Below, piece by piece: positions 1-8,229 of a stretch of DNA of 32,948 bases. The notes under the pieces are model-generated. The model did no database searches. It saw nothing but the letters and a program-made list of their open reading frames with translations, and was not told the origin of the DNA. The stretch's first letter is position 1. Each line of letters starts with the position of its first letter. Origin of the DNA: Aequoribacter sp049615385 (GTDB taxonomy: Bacteria; Pseudomonadota; Gammaproteobacteria; Pseudomonadales; Halieaceae); the NCBI RefSeq assembly GCF_049615385.1, contig NZ_JBMZFL010000021.1, one strand, 5' to 3'. The translations under genes were made by a program, and so were the position numbers.

Positions 1-1
1 A

Positions 2-343
2 ATTGTTGATGGCGACAAACGCATTCTAATGATCAAAGGCCAACCCGTGCCCTACAGCTTGGCACGGATCCCCTCAAGCGGGGAGACCCGTGGCAACCTT
101 GCTGCTGGCGGCTCGGGCCGAGCTCAGCCCTTGAGCGATCGCGATCGCTGGATTGCAGAGCAAGTGGGCCCTACATTGGTCGAGAAAGGTCTTCTGTTTG
201 TGGGTCTTGATGTCATTGGCGACTACTTAACTGAAATCAACGTCACAAGCCCCACCTGTATTCGGGAAATTAACGCCGCCTACGATTGCGACGTTGCGGG
301 GCAGCTCATGGATGTCATCGCTCAGGAAAAAGGCTGGTCCTAA
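2..343 (+). CDS. gshB: Glutathione synthetase, C-terminal part (5' end outside window)
   Basis: This is the last 113 codons of an ATP-grasp ligase that joins glycine to gamma-glutamylcysteine in the cytoplasm. The reading frame is open from base 2, so the gene starts before the window. Visible family signatures are RIPSSGETRGNLAAGG (nucleotide and substrate loop) and the metal-binding EINVTSPTC segment, followed by the usual short C-terminal helix. The stop at 341-343 is two bases before the start of the tonB-like gene, so the two are probably co-transcribed. In Pseudomonas the same pair lies next to the pil-chp twitching genes. Confidence 0.95.
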   Translation: MVDGDKRILMIKGQPVPYSLARIPSSGETRGNLAAGGSGRAQPLSDRDRWIAEQVGPTLVEKGLLFVGLDVIGDYLTEINVTSPTCIREINAAYDCDVAGQLMDVIAQEKGWS

Positions 344-345
344 AA

Positions 346-1164
346 ATGACAGATCGCAGCAATCACATCGTACTGTGCGCTTTTTTTGCCGTGGTCATTC
401 ACGCCGCCTTAGTACTGGGCTTAAACTTTCAGGCCCCAACGAAAGACAACTCGACCAAACAGCTGGCCGTCACTCTGTCGACTGTAAATCAAGTTCGTCA
501 CGAACAAGCGTTTACGCATCTGGCGCAAACCAATCAAAAAGCCAGCGGCGATTGGGATGAAAAAGACGTCCGCGGCGCTTCTTTACCACCGGCAGAACAA
601 GCTTTTGAGGCCAAAAAAGGCAGAGCCGTTGACGATTCCGCCAGCAACTTGAGCTCGCAGGTCAACAGCCGCAATGGGCAATTTCAAATGAGCCCACAAA
701 ACAGTGCGGGCACGGCAGACGGCGCCAACCAAGACCCCTTAACACAAAGCCAACGTGAACGGTTAAGTGCGCTGCAGCTGGAATATGCCCAAACCAAATT
801 AGCCCTAAACCGCGCACCCAGAGTATTGCGAATTCACTCTCAAGCCGCCAAGGCCAGTATCGAGGCAGAGTATATGCGGCTTTGGCGCCAGCGCATCGAA
901 ACCATCGGCAACCAATACTACCCTGAGAGCTCTAGGCGCTACGGCATTTACGGAGATGTCAGGGTGCTGGTTGCCATCGGCTTTGATGGCCGCCTGTTAG
1001 ACACCGAGGTGATACAGTCCTCCGGTCACGCAGTACTGGACCAGGCGGTACTCAAAATTGTTCGCTTGGCTGCACCTTATCCACCCTTCCCCGCAGCTAT
1101 GCGCGATAAAGCCGATCAGATCGAGATTATTCGCACTTGGGAATTCAAACCCATCGCTGAATAA
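346..1164 (+). CDS. tonB3: TonB-family energy transducer (TonB3-like)
   Basis: A 272-residue protein starting at the ATG directly after the gshB stop; an in-frame upstream ATG at 286 lies inside gshB and is unlikely to be used. Residues about 8-26 form one membrane helix. A Gln/Ser/Ala-rich, presumably flexible periplasmic stretch follows. The last 90 or so residues are a TonB C-terminal domain, with GDVRVLVAIGFDGRLLDTEV and the closing RTWEFKP. TonB proteins carry inner-membrane energy to outer-membrane receptors. The gshB-adjacent paralogue in Pseudomonas (TonB3) is linked to twitching motility, and pilT lies 1 kb away here. The symbol is inferred from context. Confidence 0.8.
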   Translation: MTDRSNHIVLCAFFAVVIHAALVLGLNFQAPTKDNSTKQLAVTLSTVNQVRHEQAFTHLAQTNQKASGDWDEKDVRGASLPPAEQAFEAKKGRAVDDSASNLSSQVNSRNGQFQMSPQNSAGTADGANQDPLTQSQRERLSALQLEYAQTKLALNRAPRVLRIHSQAAKASIEAEYMRLWRQRIETIGNQYYPESSRRYGIYGDVRVLVAIGFDGRLLDTEVIQSSGHAVLDQAVLKIVRLAAPYPPFPAAMRDKADQIEIIRTWEFKPIAE

Positions 1165-1225
1165 TTCTGGTCAAGTTCCGTGATTGTCGCTATTGTTTAA
1201 GATCCACGGTATTTGAGGAGGTGCT

Positions 1226-1786
1226 ATGAATACGACCAGTCTTAAAGACCAACTGCTAATTGCCATGCCCTCTTTATCCTCTGGCTTTTTTAGCCACAGC
1301 GCGATTTACTTGTGCGAGCACGACGAGCATGGCGCGATGGGTATTACCTTGAATAAGCCCATGGAATTTGAGCTCGAGCACGTACTTAGCCAACTGGACA
1401 TCCCCTGCTCAACCCGCGTGGGACGCCTGCCGGTGTTATCTGGTGGTCCAGTGCAATCCGAGCACGGCTTTATTTTGCATTCGCTCGAGCGCGGCACCTT
1501 CGATAGCACGCTGATCGTCACTGACCAAGTTGGCTTAACCACCTCCATTGACGTCATGCACGCGATTGGCGAAGAACGAGGCCCCGAACATTTTGTGTTG
1601 GCACTCGGCTATGCAGGCTGGGGGCCGGGCCAACTCGAGCAGGAGCTACTCGAGAACAGCTGGCTGACCGCACCTGCAACACCCACCTTGATATTTAGCA
1701 CACCTTCTGCAGATCTAGTGCGGTCAGCGGCCGGACAGCTTGGGTTTGATATGAATCTTATGCCTAGCGGGGCCGGTCACGCCTAA
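1226..1786 (+). CDS. yqgE: YqgE/AlgH family protein (UPF0301)
   Basis: A 186-residue soluble protein of the YqgE/AlgH family. It starts LKDQLLIAMPSL and has the family segments GAMGITLNKPM, LPVLSGGPVQSEHGFILH and GYAGWGPGQLEQEL. Its biochemical role is not settled; the AlgH name comes from a link to alginate regulation in Pseudomonas. A strong ribosome binding site (GAGGAGGT, 1215-1222) precedes the ATG. Only one base separates it from ruvX, the arrangement found in most gammaproteobacteria, so the two form an operon. Confidence 0.93.
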   Translation: MNTTSLKDQLLIAMPSLSSGFFSHSAIYLCEHDEHGAMGITLNKPMEFELEHVLSQLDIPCSTRVGRLPVLSGGPVQSEHGFILHSLERGTFDSTLIVTDQVGLTTSIDVMHAIGEERGPEHFVLALGYAGWGPGQLEQELLENSWLTAPATPTLIFSTPSADLVRSAAGQLGFDMNLMPSGAGHA

Positions 1787-1787
1787 G

Positions 1788-2207
1788 ATGAGCCGAGTTC
1801 TGTGCTTTGACTATGGCTTACGTCAAATTGGGGTAGCCGTTGGTAATGTGGCGTTACAAACCGCTGAACCTCTGTGCACTTTAAAAGCAAAAGACGGCAT
1901 ACCCAACTGGGATCAACTAGCCGCTTTACTGGAAGAGTGGCACCCCGCCATTGTGGTTGTAGGCGAACCGTCTAATATGGATGGCACCGACAGCGACATG
2001 GCCGCTCGCGCCCGCAAATTCGCCAACCGTATTCACGGCCGTTTCGGTGTCAAAGTGACACTGGCCGACGAACGCCTATCGAGCTTCGAAGCAAAACAAC
2101 AAGCCAGAGAATTGGGGCACGATGGCGATTACAAAAAGACGCCTATCGACGCACTAGCCGCCATGATTATTTTGCAAAGCTATTTTGAAACCGCCCAGAG
2201 CCCCTAG
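1788..2207 (+). CDS. ruvX: Holliday junction resolvase-like nuclease RuvX/YqgF
   Basis: A 139-residue RNase H-fold protein of normal family length. The first catalytic aspartate is in CFDYGLRQIGVAVGN (Asp8), the acidic residue of ADERLSSFEA follows, and the last is in the PIDALAAMIIL helix. The family has been assigned to pre-16S rRNA 5'-end maturation and to Holliday junction resolution. It is translated with yqgE and overlaps the opposing pilT gene by 4 bases at its stop. In Pseudomonas pyrR-pyrB-pyrC follows ruvX; here those genes are absent and pilT comes next. Confidence 0.92.
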   Translation: MSRVLCFDYGLRQIGVAVGNVALQTAEPLCTLKAKDGIPNWDQLAALLEEWHPAIVVVGEPSNMDGTDSDMAARARKFANRIHGRFGVKVTLADERLSSFEAKQQARELGHDGDYKKTPIDALAAMIILQSYFETAQSP

Positions 2208-3238
2208 AAGTTCTCGGGTGAACGTGCCTTTTCGCGAGCAATGTCTTTGGTAATAATGCGTTCGTCCACTAAGTCCATCAAACACTGATCCATGGTTTGC
2301 ATGCCGATGGCCTGACCGGTTTGAATGGCCGAGTACATCTGTGCAATTTTGTCCTCACGAATGAGGTTTCGAATGGCCGGCGTACCGCGCATAATTTCGT
2401 GTGCTGCCACGCGCCCACCGCCTGCGCGCTTTAGTAGCGTTTGCGAAATCACCGCCTGTAACGATTCTGACAGCATTGAACGAACCATAGACTTTTCTGC
2501 CGCGGGGAATACGTCCACGATACGGTCGATAGTTTTGGCCGCCGATGTGGTGTGCAAAGTGCCAAACACTAAGTGGCCCGTCTCAGCTGCCGTTAAAGCC
2601 AGACGGATCGTTTCGAGGTCGCGCATCTCACCCACCAGAATAATGTCGGGGTCTTCGCGTAACGCCGAGCGTAAAGCTTCGGCAAAACCCAAAGTATCAC
2701 GGTGTACCTCACGCTGGTTGACCAAGCATTTCTTGCTGTCGTGTACGAACTCGATCGGGTCTTCGATAGTCAGGATGTGCTCGTATTTGTTGTCGTTGAT
2801 GTAGTCAATCATGGCGGCCAAGGTAGTCGATTTACCCGAGCCTGTGGGCCCTGTGACCAGTACCAGACCGCGCGGCGTCATAGAAATATCGCGAAACACC
2901 TTGCCCATGCCCAAGTCTTCCATGGTCAGCACTTTGGAAGGAATGGTTCTAAATACCGCGCCGCAGCCCCGGTTCTGGTTAAAGGCGTTGACCCTAAAAC
3001 GCGCAACGCCTGGGACTTCAAACGAGAAGTCCGTTTCTAAAAACTCCTCGAAATCTTTGCGCTGCTTGTCGTTCATAATATCGTAAACAAGCTCTTGCAC
3101 TTCTTTGTGATCAAGCGCAGGCAAGTTAATACGACGCACGTCTCCGTCAACACGAATCATGGGCGGTAGACCTGCCGATAGATGCAGGTCAGAGGCTTTT
3201 TGCTTAGCGCTAAAGGCTAGCAATTCTGTGATATCCAA
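2204..3238 (-). CDS. pilT: Type IV pilus retraction ATPase PilT
   Basis: A 344-residue hexameric ATPase that depolymerises type IV pili and so drives twitching and DNA uptake. Present are the Walker A GPTGSGKST, the Asp box ILTIEDPIEFVH, Walker B ILVGEMRDLETI, the His box GHLVFGTLHT and the PilT-diagnostic AIRNLIRE. The frame extends upstream to an ATG at 3304, but the TTG at 3236-3238 is the better start: it is preceded by AGGGG at good spacing and gives the usual MDITELLAFSAK terminus and the usual 344-residue length. The pilU gene that often accompanies pilT is not adjacent. Confidence 0.95.
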   Translation of the reverse strand: MDITELLAFSAKQKASDLHLSAGLPPMIRVDGDVRRINLPALDHKEVQELVYDIMNDKQRKDFEEFLETDFSFEVPGVARFRVNAFNQNRGCGAVFRTIPSKVLTMEDLGMGKVFRDISMTPRGLVLVTGPTGSGKSTTLAAMIDYINDNKYEHILTIEDPIEFVHDSKKCLVNQREVHRDTLGFAEALRSALREDPDIILVGEMRDLETIRLALTAAETGHLVFGTLHTTSAAKTIDRIVDVFPAAEKSMVRSMLSESLQAVISQTLLKRAGGGRVAAHEIMRGTPAIRNLIREDKIAQMYSAIQTGQAIGMQTMDQCLMDLVDERIITKDIAREKARSPENF

Positions 3239-3323
3239 GGTGTTTCCCCTTTGAATTCTTACATCAGCCCACACTGATTTCAGGTAGACTTTCACTCTGT
3301 ACATTCTAAGGTAGTATTAGCGC

Positions 3324-4019
3324 ATGAACAAAGCAACTATTGCTTCTCAGGTTAGCAAAGTGCTAACTCGCATCGAGGGAGCCGCATCTCAGACCTCACG
3401 TCGCTCTGACGAGATCACTCTGATCGCAGTTAGCAAGACAAAACCCGCAGAAGCCATCGAAGCCGCAGCCGCTTGTGGGCTTCAACATTTTGGCGAAAAT
3501 TACCTACAAGAAGCCCTGGATAAAATCGAAACTCTACACGAGTTTGATCTAACGTGGCACTTTATTGGCCCCATCCAGTCGAACAAAACCCGCCCCATCG
3601 CCGAGCACTTTGACTGGGTTCACAGTGTAGATCGTTTAAAAATTGCGCAACGTCTAAGCGATCAGCGCCCAGCACATTTAGGCCCCGTAAACATTTGTTT
3701 ACAGGTAAATATTTCGAACGAAGACACTAAGTCCGGTGTAAGCGCCGAACAGGCACCTGAGCTTGCTAGCGCGATAGCTACCTTACCTAATATTCGACTT
3801 AGAGGCCTAATGGCCATTCCCAAACCCAGCGATGACCCTGCTGAGCAAGCGGCCGCATTCGAGAAGGTCGTGACGCTGTTCAACGCACTCCGCCACACAA
3901 TACCTGAGCTGGACACATTGTCGATGGGTATGAGCCAAGACCTAGAGGCCGCTATCGCTGCTGGCAGCACGATGGTGCGCATCGGTACCGACATTTTCGG
4001 CGAGCGCAATCGCAGTTAA
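3324..4019 (+). CDS. yggS: YggS-family pyridoxal-phosphate homeostasis protein
   Basis: A 231-residue PLP-binding protein with the fold of alanine racemase domain I but no known catalytic activity. It buffers PLP and affects amino-acid and keto-acid balance. The PLP lysine lies in AVSKTKPAEAI; other signatures are FGENYLQEAL, HFIGPIQSNKT, LSMGMSQDLEAAI and VRIGTDIFGER. It is divergent from pilT and lies upstream of proC, the standard arrangement. No clear Shine-Dalgarno sequence is seen before this ATG. Confidence 0.94.
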   Translation: MNKATIASQVSKVLTRIEGAASQTSRRSDEITLIAVSKTKPAEAIEAAAACGLQHFGENYLQEALDKIETLHEFDLTWHFIGPIQSNKTRPIAEHFDWVHSVDRLKIAQRLSDQRPAHLGPVNICLQVNISNEDTKSGVSAEQAPELASAIATLPNIRLRGLMAIPKPSDDPAEQAAAFEKVVTLFNALRHTIPELDTLSMGMSQDLEAAIAAGSTMVRIGTDIFGERNRS

Positions 4020-4064
4020 ACCCCAAGCAAAGTATACTTAGGCGCAAACATACAGGAGATCACC

Positions 4065-4892
4065 TTGATTCAAGCAAAGCTGGGATTTATTGGGGCGGGG
4101 AATATGAACCGCGCCATCATCGACGGCCTGTTGAGCGCCGGAGTAAATCCTCAACACATTGCCGTAAGTAACCGAAGTGAACAAAAACTAGGTTACTTTG
4201 CGGATCGCGGGCTGACGACTTCGACCTCAAATACCGAAGTGGCGGCGCTCGCGGATGTACTCATCTTAGGCGTCAAGCCGGCGCAATTATTGGACGTTGC
4301 CCAAGAACTTAAAGCTACGTGCTCCATCGCTAAGCCACTGGTGATCTCGGTAGCTGCGGGTGTGCTAACAGAACAAATCGCCGAGGCTCTAGGGGCAGAT
4401 ACCCCCATCGTCCGCGCCATGCCCAACACACCTTCAACGATTGGTGAGGGGGCCGCTGGGCTGTTCGCGAACTCCCTTGTCAACGATGCGCAACGCGAAC
4501 TGGCCAAGACGATCATTCAAGCCTGCGGCATTGCCGTATGGGTCGAACAAGAATCATTAATCGATGCCGTCATTGCCGTTGCAGGCAGCGCACCCGCTTA
4601 CTTTTTCTACATCTTAGAGACGATGGTGGATGAAGCTGAAAAGCTGGGACTTGACCCCAAAGACGCCAAAGCTCTTGCCGTCCAAACCTGTCTTGGCGCG
4701 GCACGCTTGGTACAATCGACTGAGACAGATTTAGCCACGCTGCGTAATAATGTGACGAGCCCTGGCGGCACGACTCAAGCGGCGCTAGCGAGCTTTAGAG
4801 CATCGGGCCTAGACGAAACGCTAAGGGCAGGCATGCAAGCCGCCGTAGCACGGGCACAGGAAATGGCGGCAGAAGCTGCAAGGGGGCGTTAA
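4065..4892 (+). CDS. proC: Pyrroline-5-carboxylate reductase
   Basis: A 275-residue NADPH-dependent reductase that makes L-proline from 1-pyrroline-5-carboxylate. It has the Rossmann motif GFIGAGNMNRAI, the conserved VRAMPNTPSTIGEGAAGL, the dimer helix GSAPAYFFYILE and the C-terminal VTSPGGTTQAAL. The start is a TTG (4065-4067) behind a good AGGAGA site at 4053-4058. The stop overlaps the yggT start by one base, which points to translational coupling in a yggS-proC-yggT-metX-metW transcript. Confidence 0.95.
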   Translation: MIQAKLGFIGAGNMNRAIIDGLLSAGVNPQHIAVSNRSEQKLGYFADRGLTTSTSNTEVAALADVLILGVKPAQLLDVAQELKATCSIAKPLVISVAAGVLTEQIAEALGADTPIVRAMPNTPSTIGEGAAGLFANSLVNDAQRELAKTIIQACGIAVWVEQESLIDAVIAVAGSAPAYFFYILETMVDEAEKLGLDPKDAKALAVQTCLGAARLVQSTETDLATLRNNVTSPGGTTQAALASFRASGLDETLRAGMQAAVARAQEMAAEAARGR

Positions 4893-5479
4893 TGGGCGCA
4901 ATGAACGAAATTGTTGTTTATCTTCTGCAAACAGGGCTTGGCTTATACCTACTACTGGTCATGTTGCGGTTTGTGATGCAGTTGGCCAACGCCGATTTTT
5001 ACAACCCCATCAGCCAGTTCGTATTTAAGGCCACGCAGCCCTTAACTGGGCCACTGCAGCGGTTTTTGCGGCCGTTTGGGCGCTTCGACTCGGCGTCACT
5101 TACCCTTGCAATAGCCCTTCAAGCGGCCGGAATTATGTTGATTTTGGCTTTGAATAATATCTCTAGTCCCAACCCAGTTACCCTATTTTTGTGGAGCGCA
5201 ATCGGCATCTTGGGCTTACTGCTTAAGATCTATTTTTTTGCGCTACTGGCGAGCATTATTTTGAGCTGGATCAGCCCCGGTGGTAGCAACCCAGCCGTGT
5301 ATTTGCTGTATCAAATCACCGAACCTGTAATGGCGCCTGTGCGCAAACTCTTACCTCCAATGGGTGGATTAGACTTTTCGCCCATACTGGTGTTTATCGG
5401 TATTAATGTTCTAGAGATCGTCGTCAGAAACTTGGCCGCGTCGGTTGGCTTATATCCGGCTTTGGTTATGGGCTTATAA
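4892..5479 (+). CDS. yggT: YggT-family integral membrane protein
   Basis: A 195-residue polytopic inner-membrane protein made of two YggT units, each a pair of hydrophobic helices around an FYNPISQFV or NPAVYLLYQITEPVMAPVRKL loop. The molecular function is unknown; members have been linked to osmotic tolerance and cell-division or membrane organisation. It overlaps proC by one base and its stop touches the metX start, so it lies inside an amino-acid biosynthesis operon. Confidence 0.92.
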   Translation: MGAMNEIVVYLLQTGLGLYLLLVMLRFVMQLANADFYNPISQFVFKATQPLTGPLQRFLRPFGRFDSASLTLAIALQAAGIMLILALNNISSPNPVTLFLWSAIGILGLLLKIYFFALLASIILSWISPGGSNPAVYLLYQITEPVMAPVRKLLPPMGGLDFSPILVFIGINVLEIVVRNLAASVGLYPALVMGL

Positions 5480-6622
5480 ATGTCAGAACCCAACTCGGTA
5501 GGCATTGTCAGTCCTCAAACCGCGCACTTTGATGCGCCGCTTGCGCTCGCCTGCGGCAAAACACTGAACGAATTCGACTTAGTCTACGAAACCTACGGTG
5601 AACTCAACGCTCAAAGAACCAATGCCATCTTAATTTGCCATGCACTGAGTGGGCACCACCACGCGGCAGGCTATCATAGCGAATCCGAGACCAAACCCGG
5701 CTGGTGGGACACATGCATTGGACCCGGTAAGCCCATCGACACCAACGTGTACTTCGTTGTTAGCTTAAACAACCTAGGCGGCTGCCACGGTTCGACAGGA
5801 CCCACGTCGATCAACTCAGAAACAGGTAAGCTGTGGGGACCCGACTTCCCTCAAGTTCGCGTTTCCGATTGGGTCAATAGCCAAGCAGCATTAGCGGACC
5901 ACCTCGGCATTGATATCTGGGCGGCGGTCATCGGTGGAAGCTTGGGTGGCATGCAGGCCATGCAGTGGAGCGTGCAGTACCCCGAACGCCTTAGGTATTG
6001 TCTGATCATTGCCTCGGCGATGGACTTATCGGCACAAAATATCGCTTTTAATGAGATTGCACGCCAAGCTATACAATCTGACCCCAACTTTTGTGCAGGG
6101 CATTATCGCGAGCGCGAGACCAATCCGTCGCAGGGCTTAGCCCTTGCGCGCATGGTCGGCCACGTCACCTATTTATCGGATGACGCCATGGCCAACAAAT
6201 TCGGCCGCGATATTCGTTCGGGCAGTATCGAACATAACATCGACCAAGAAGTCGAATTCCAGGTCGAAAGCTACCTGCGCTACCAAGGCAGCCAGTTTTC
6301 AACGGCGTTCGATGCCAACACCTACATTCTTATGACGCGCGCACTTGACTACTTCGACATCGCGGCAGACTTTAATGGCGACCCAGTCAAAGCGTTTGCG
6401 ACAACCAAGGCACAGTTTTTGGTGGTGAGCTTCTCTACAGATTGGCGCTTTTCACCTAGGCGTTCGCGCGAAATCACGAACGCGCTCATCGCTGCCAACC
6501 GCCCCGTTTCGTATGCAGAAATCGAGGCAGCGGAAGGGCACGATGCCTTTTTAATGCCAATCCCGCGCTACCTCGACGTACTGAGAGCTTATTTGGGACG
6601 AATTGCAGAGGATCTGCTATGA
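5480..6622 (+). CDS. metX: Homoserine O-acyltransferase MetX
   Basis: A 380-residue alpha/beta-hydrolase-fold transferase that acylates homoserine in the first committed step of methionine synthesis. The nucleophile serine is in GGSLGGMQAMQWS and the catalytic histidine in AEGHDAFLMP. Other signatures are ALSGHHHAAGYH and NNLGGCHGSTGP. Pseudomonas-type MetX enzymes paired with MetW often use succinyl-CoA rather than acetyl-CoA, so the acyl donor should not be assumed. It overlaps metW by 4 bases (ATGA). No SAM riboswitch can precede it, as yggT ends at the base before. Confidence 0.95.
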   Translation: MSEPNSVGIVSPQTAHFDAPLALACGKTLNEFDLVYETYGELNAQRTNAILICHALSGHHHAAGYHSESETKPGWWDTCIGPGKPIDTNVYFVVSLNNLGGCHGSTGPTSINSETGKLWGPDFPQVRVSDWVNSQAALADHLGIDIWAAVIGGSLGGMQAMQWSVQYPERLRYCLIIASAMDLSAQNIAFNEIARQAIQSDPNFCAGHYRERETNPSQGLALARMVGHVTYLSDDAMANKFGRDIRSGSIEHNIDQEVEFQVESYLRYQGSQFSTAFDANTYILMTRALDYFDIAADFNGDPVKAFATTKAQFLVVSFSTDWRFSPRRSREITNALIAANRPVSYAEIEAAEGHDAFLMPIPRYLDVLRAYLGRIAEDLL

Positions 6623-7200
6623 GACTCGATTTAACTCAGATTAAGCAGTGGATACCTCAGGAAGCCAAAGTCTTAGACCTCGGCTGCGGTGACGGCGAGT
6701 TTTTAGCCAACCTTCGCGACACCCATAAGGTGCAGAGTTTGGGTTTGGAAATCGACCCGGACAACATCACCCAAGCGCTAGCTAAGGGCATTGATGTGGT
6801 CGAGCAAAATATGGACAAAGGGCTGGATAACTTCCCCGACCAAAGTTTTGATGTGGTGGTCATGGCGCACGCGCTGCAGGTACTGCACTACCCCGATAAA
6901 GTCTTGGATGAGATGCTGCGCATTGGTCGCGAGGGCATCGTGACCTTTCCAAATTTTGCGCATTGGCGTTGCCGCGTGCACTTAAGCACACGCGGCCGCA
7001 TGCCCGTTTCAAAGTTCATGCCGCACAGTTGGTACGACACCCCCAACATCCACTTTTGCACCGTAAAAGACTTCGAAGCCCTGTGCCGGCAGAAGGGCTT
7101 TAAAATTAAGCGCCGCGAAATGGTCGGTGAAACCTCGTGGTTGGCGCGCACCTGGCCGAACCTGTTTGCCACCACCGCAATTTTTAAAATTACACGGTAG
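6619..7200 (+). CDS. metW: Methionine biosynthesis protein MetW
   Basis: A 193-residue class I SAM-dependent-methyltransferase-fold protein. The SAM-binding motif is VLDLGCGDGEFLANL, and the family segments IVTFPNFAHWRCR and MPVSKFMPHSWYDTPNIHFCT are present. MetW is needed together with MetX for homoserine acylation in several proteobacteria, but its exact reaction is unclear. The ATGA overlap with metX shows tight coupling. Confidence 0.93.
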   Translation: MRLDLTQIKQWIPQEAKVLDLGCGDGEFLANLRDTHKVQSLGLEIDPDNITQALAKGIDVVEQNMDKGLDNFPDQSFDVVVMAHALQVLHYPDKVLDEMLRIGREGIVTFPNFAHWRCRVHLSTRGRMPVSKFMPHSWYDTPNIHFCTVKDFEALCRQKGFKIKRREMVGETSWLARTWPNLFATTAIFKITR

Positions 7201-7205
7201 TCGTC

Positions 7206-7646
7206 ATGCCTATACTCAAAGCTTTATTCATTAGCCTCTTGCTATTCGCGAGCTACGCCAATGCGCAAATGTCGGAACGCTTCGATGAGTACGAATTGCA
7301 CTACAGCTTTGTCAATACGACTTTTCTCAGCCCCAAAATTGCCGCCCAGTACCAAATCACTCGAGGCAAGCGACACGGGATTTTGATGCTATCGCTCCGC
7401 AGACATCAGGATGGCATCGATGGCACACAACCCAGCGCCATGAATGTGTCCGGCACCACCAGCGACTTGATTCGCAAAGACGAACTTAAATTCAGGGAAA
7501 TTCGTGAAGATGGCGCGGTGTACTACATTGCCCCGTTTAAATTTATTAACGAAGAATTCCGCCATTTTTATATCGACTTCCAAGCGGCAGGGGATGACCG
7601 AACCTACTCGCACCACCTAGAACATCAAATGTACATTCATGAATAA
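7206..7646 (+). CDS. DUF4426 family secreted protein
   Basis: A 146-residue protein with a clear signal peptide (LKALFISLLLFASYANA, cleavage after about residue 20), so it should be periplasmic. The rest has the DUF4426 look: YELHYSFVNTTFLSPKIAAQYQ near the start and a beta-rich body. Its function is unknown. It sits between metW and rdgB exactly as in Pseudomonas, and its stop overlaps the rdgB start by 8 bases. Confidence 0.85.
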   Translation: MPILKALFISLLLFASYANAQMSERFDEYELHYSFVNTTFLSPKIAAQYQITRGKRHGILMLSLRRHQDGIDGTQPSAMNVSGTTSDLIRKDELKFREIREDGAVYYIAPFKFINEEFRHFYIDFQAAGDDRTYSHHLEHQMYIHE

Positions 7647-8229
7647 GCTGGTACTCGCAAGCGGTAACGCCGGCAAACTCAAAGAGCTGAGTGAGGTATT
7701 AAATCCGCTTGGCTTTGAGCTCATTCCACAAGGCGAGTTCAATTTAGACAGCGCCGATGAAACCGGTCTTAGCTTTGTCGAAAACGCACTACTTAAGGCA
7801 CGCTATGCCGCACAGGAAACGGGGCTTGGGGCGCTGGCCGATGACTCGGGCTTATGCGTCGATTGCCTGGGTGGCGCACCAGGTATTTACTCAGCGCGTT
7901 TTGGTGATGGCACAGACCACGGAAACCTAGAGGCCCTGCTTGCCACATTGGCGCAACACGGCGAAGGCCCCTGGCCCGCGCATTATCACTGTACTCTGGT
8001 GCTTGTTAAACACGCCGAGGATCCTGACCCCATCATCGCCCAAGGTCGCTGGCAAGGTGAGATTATCGCCACACCCAAAGGGGATGGTGGCTTTGGCTAT
8101 GACCCGATTTTTTATTGCCGCGAGCTTGAGGTCACAGCCGCCGAGCTACCTAAAGACCAAAAGAATCGTATCAGCCATCGCGGTATCGCAGCCAAGGCCT
8201 TACACGATCAATTGCAAAGCGCACTGTGA
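7639..8229 (+). CDS. rdgB: XTP/dITP pyrophosphatase RdgB (HAM1 family)
   Basis: A 196-residue nucleotide-pool sanitation enzyme that hydrolyses ITP, dITP and XTP to monophosphates, keeping deaminated purines out of nucleic acids. Motifs seen are LASGNAGKLKEL, ALADDSGLCVDCLGGAPGIYSARF, GDGGFGYDPIF and ISHRGIAAKAL. The length is normal. It overlaps the upstream DUF4426 gene by 8 bases and hemW by 4. Confidence 0.95.
   Translation: MNKLVLASGNAGKLKELSEVLNPLGFELIPQGEFNLDSADETGLSFVENALLKARYAAQETGLGALADDSGLCVDCLGGAPGIYSARFGDGTDHGNLEALLATLAQHGEGPWPAHYHCTLVLVKHAEDPDPIIAQGRWQGEIIATPKGDGGFGYDPIFYCRELEVTAAELPKDQKNRISHRGIAAKALHDQLQSAL

Noticed and set aside
286..345. Upstream ATG at 286 as the start of the TonB-like gene
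   Set aside because: It would add 20 residues read inside gshB; the ATG at 346 begins the natural cytoplasmic tail and membrane helix.
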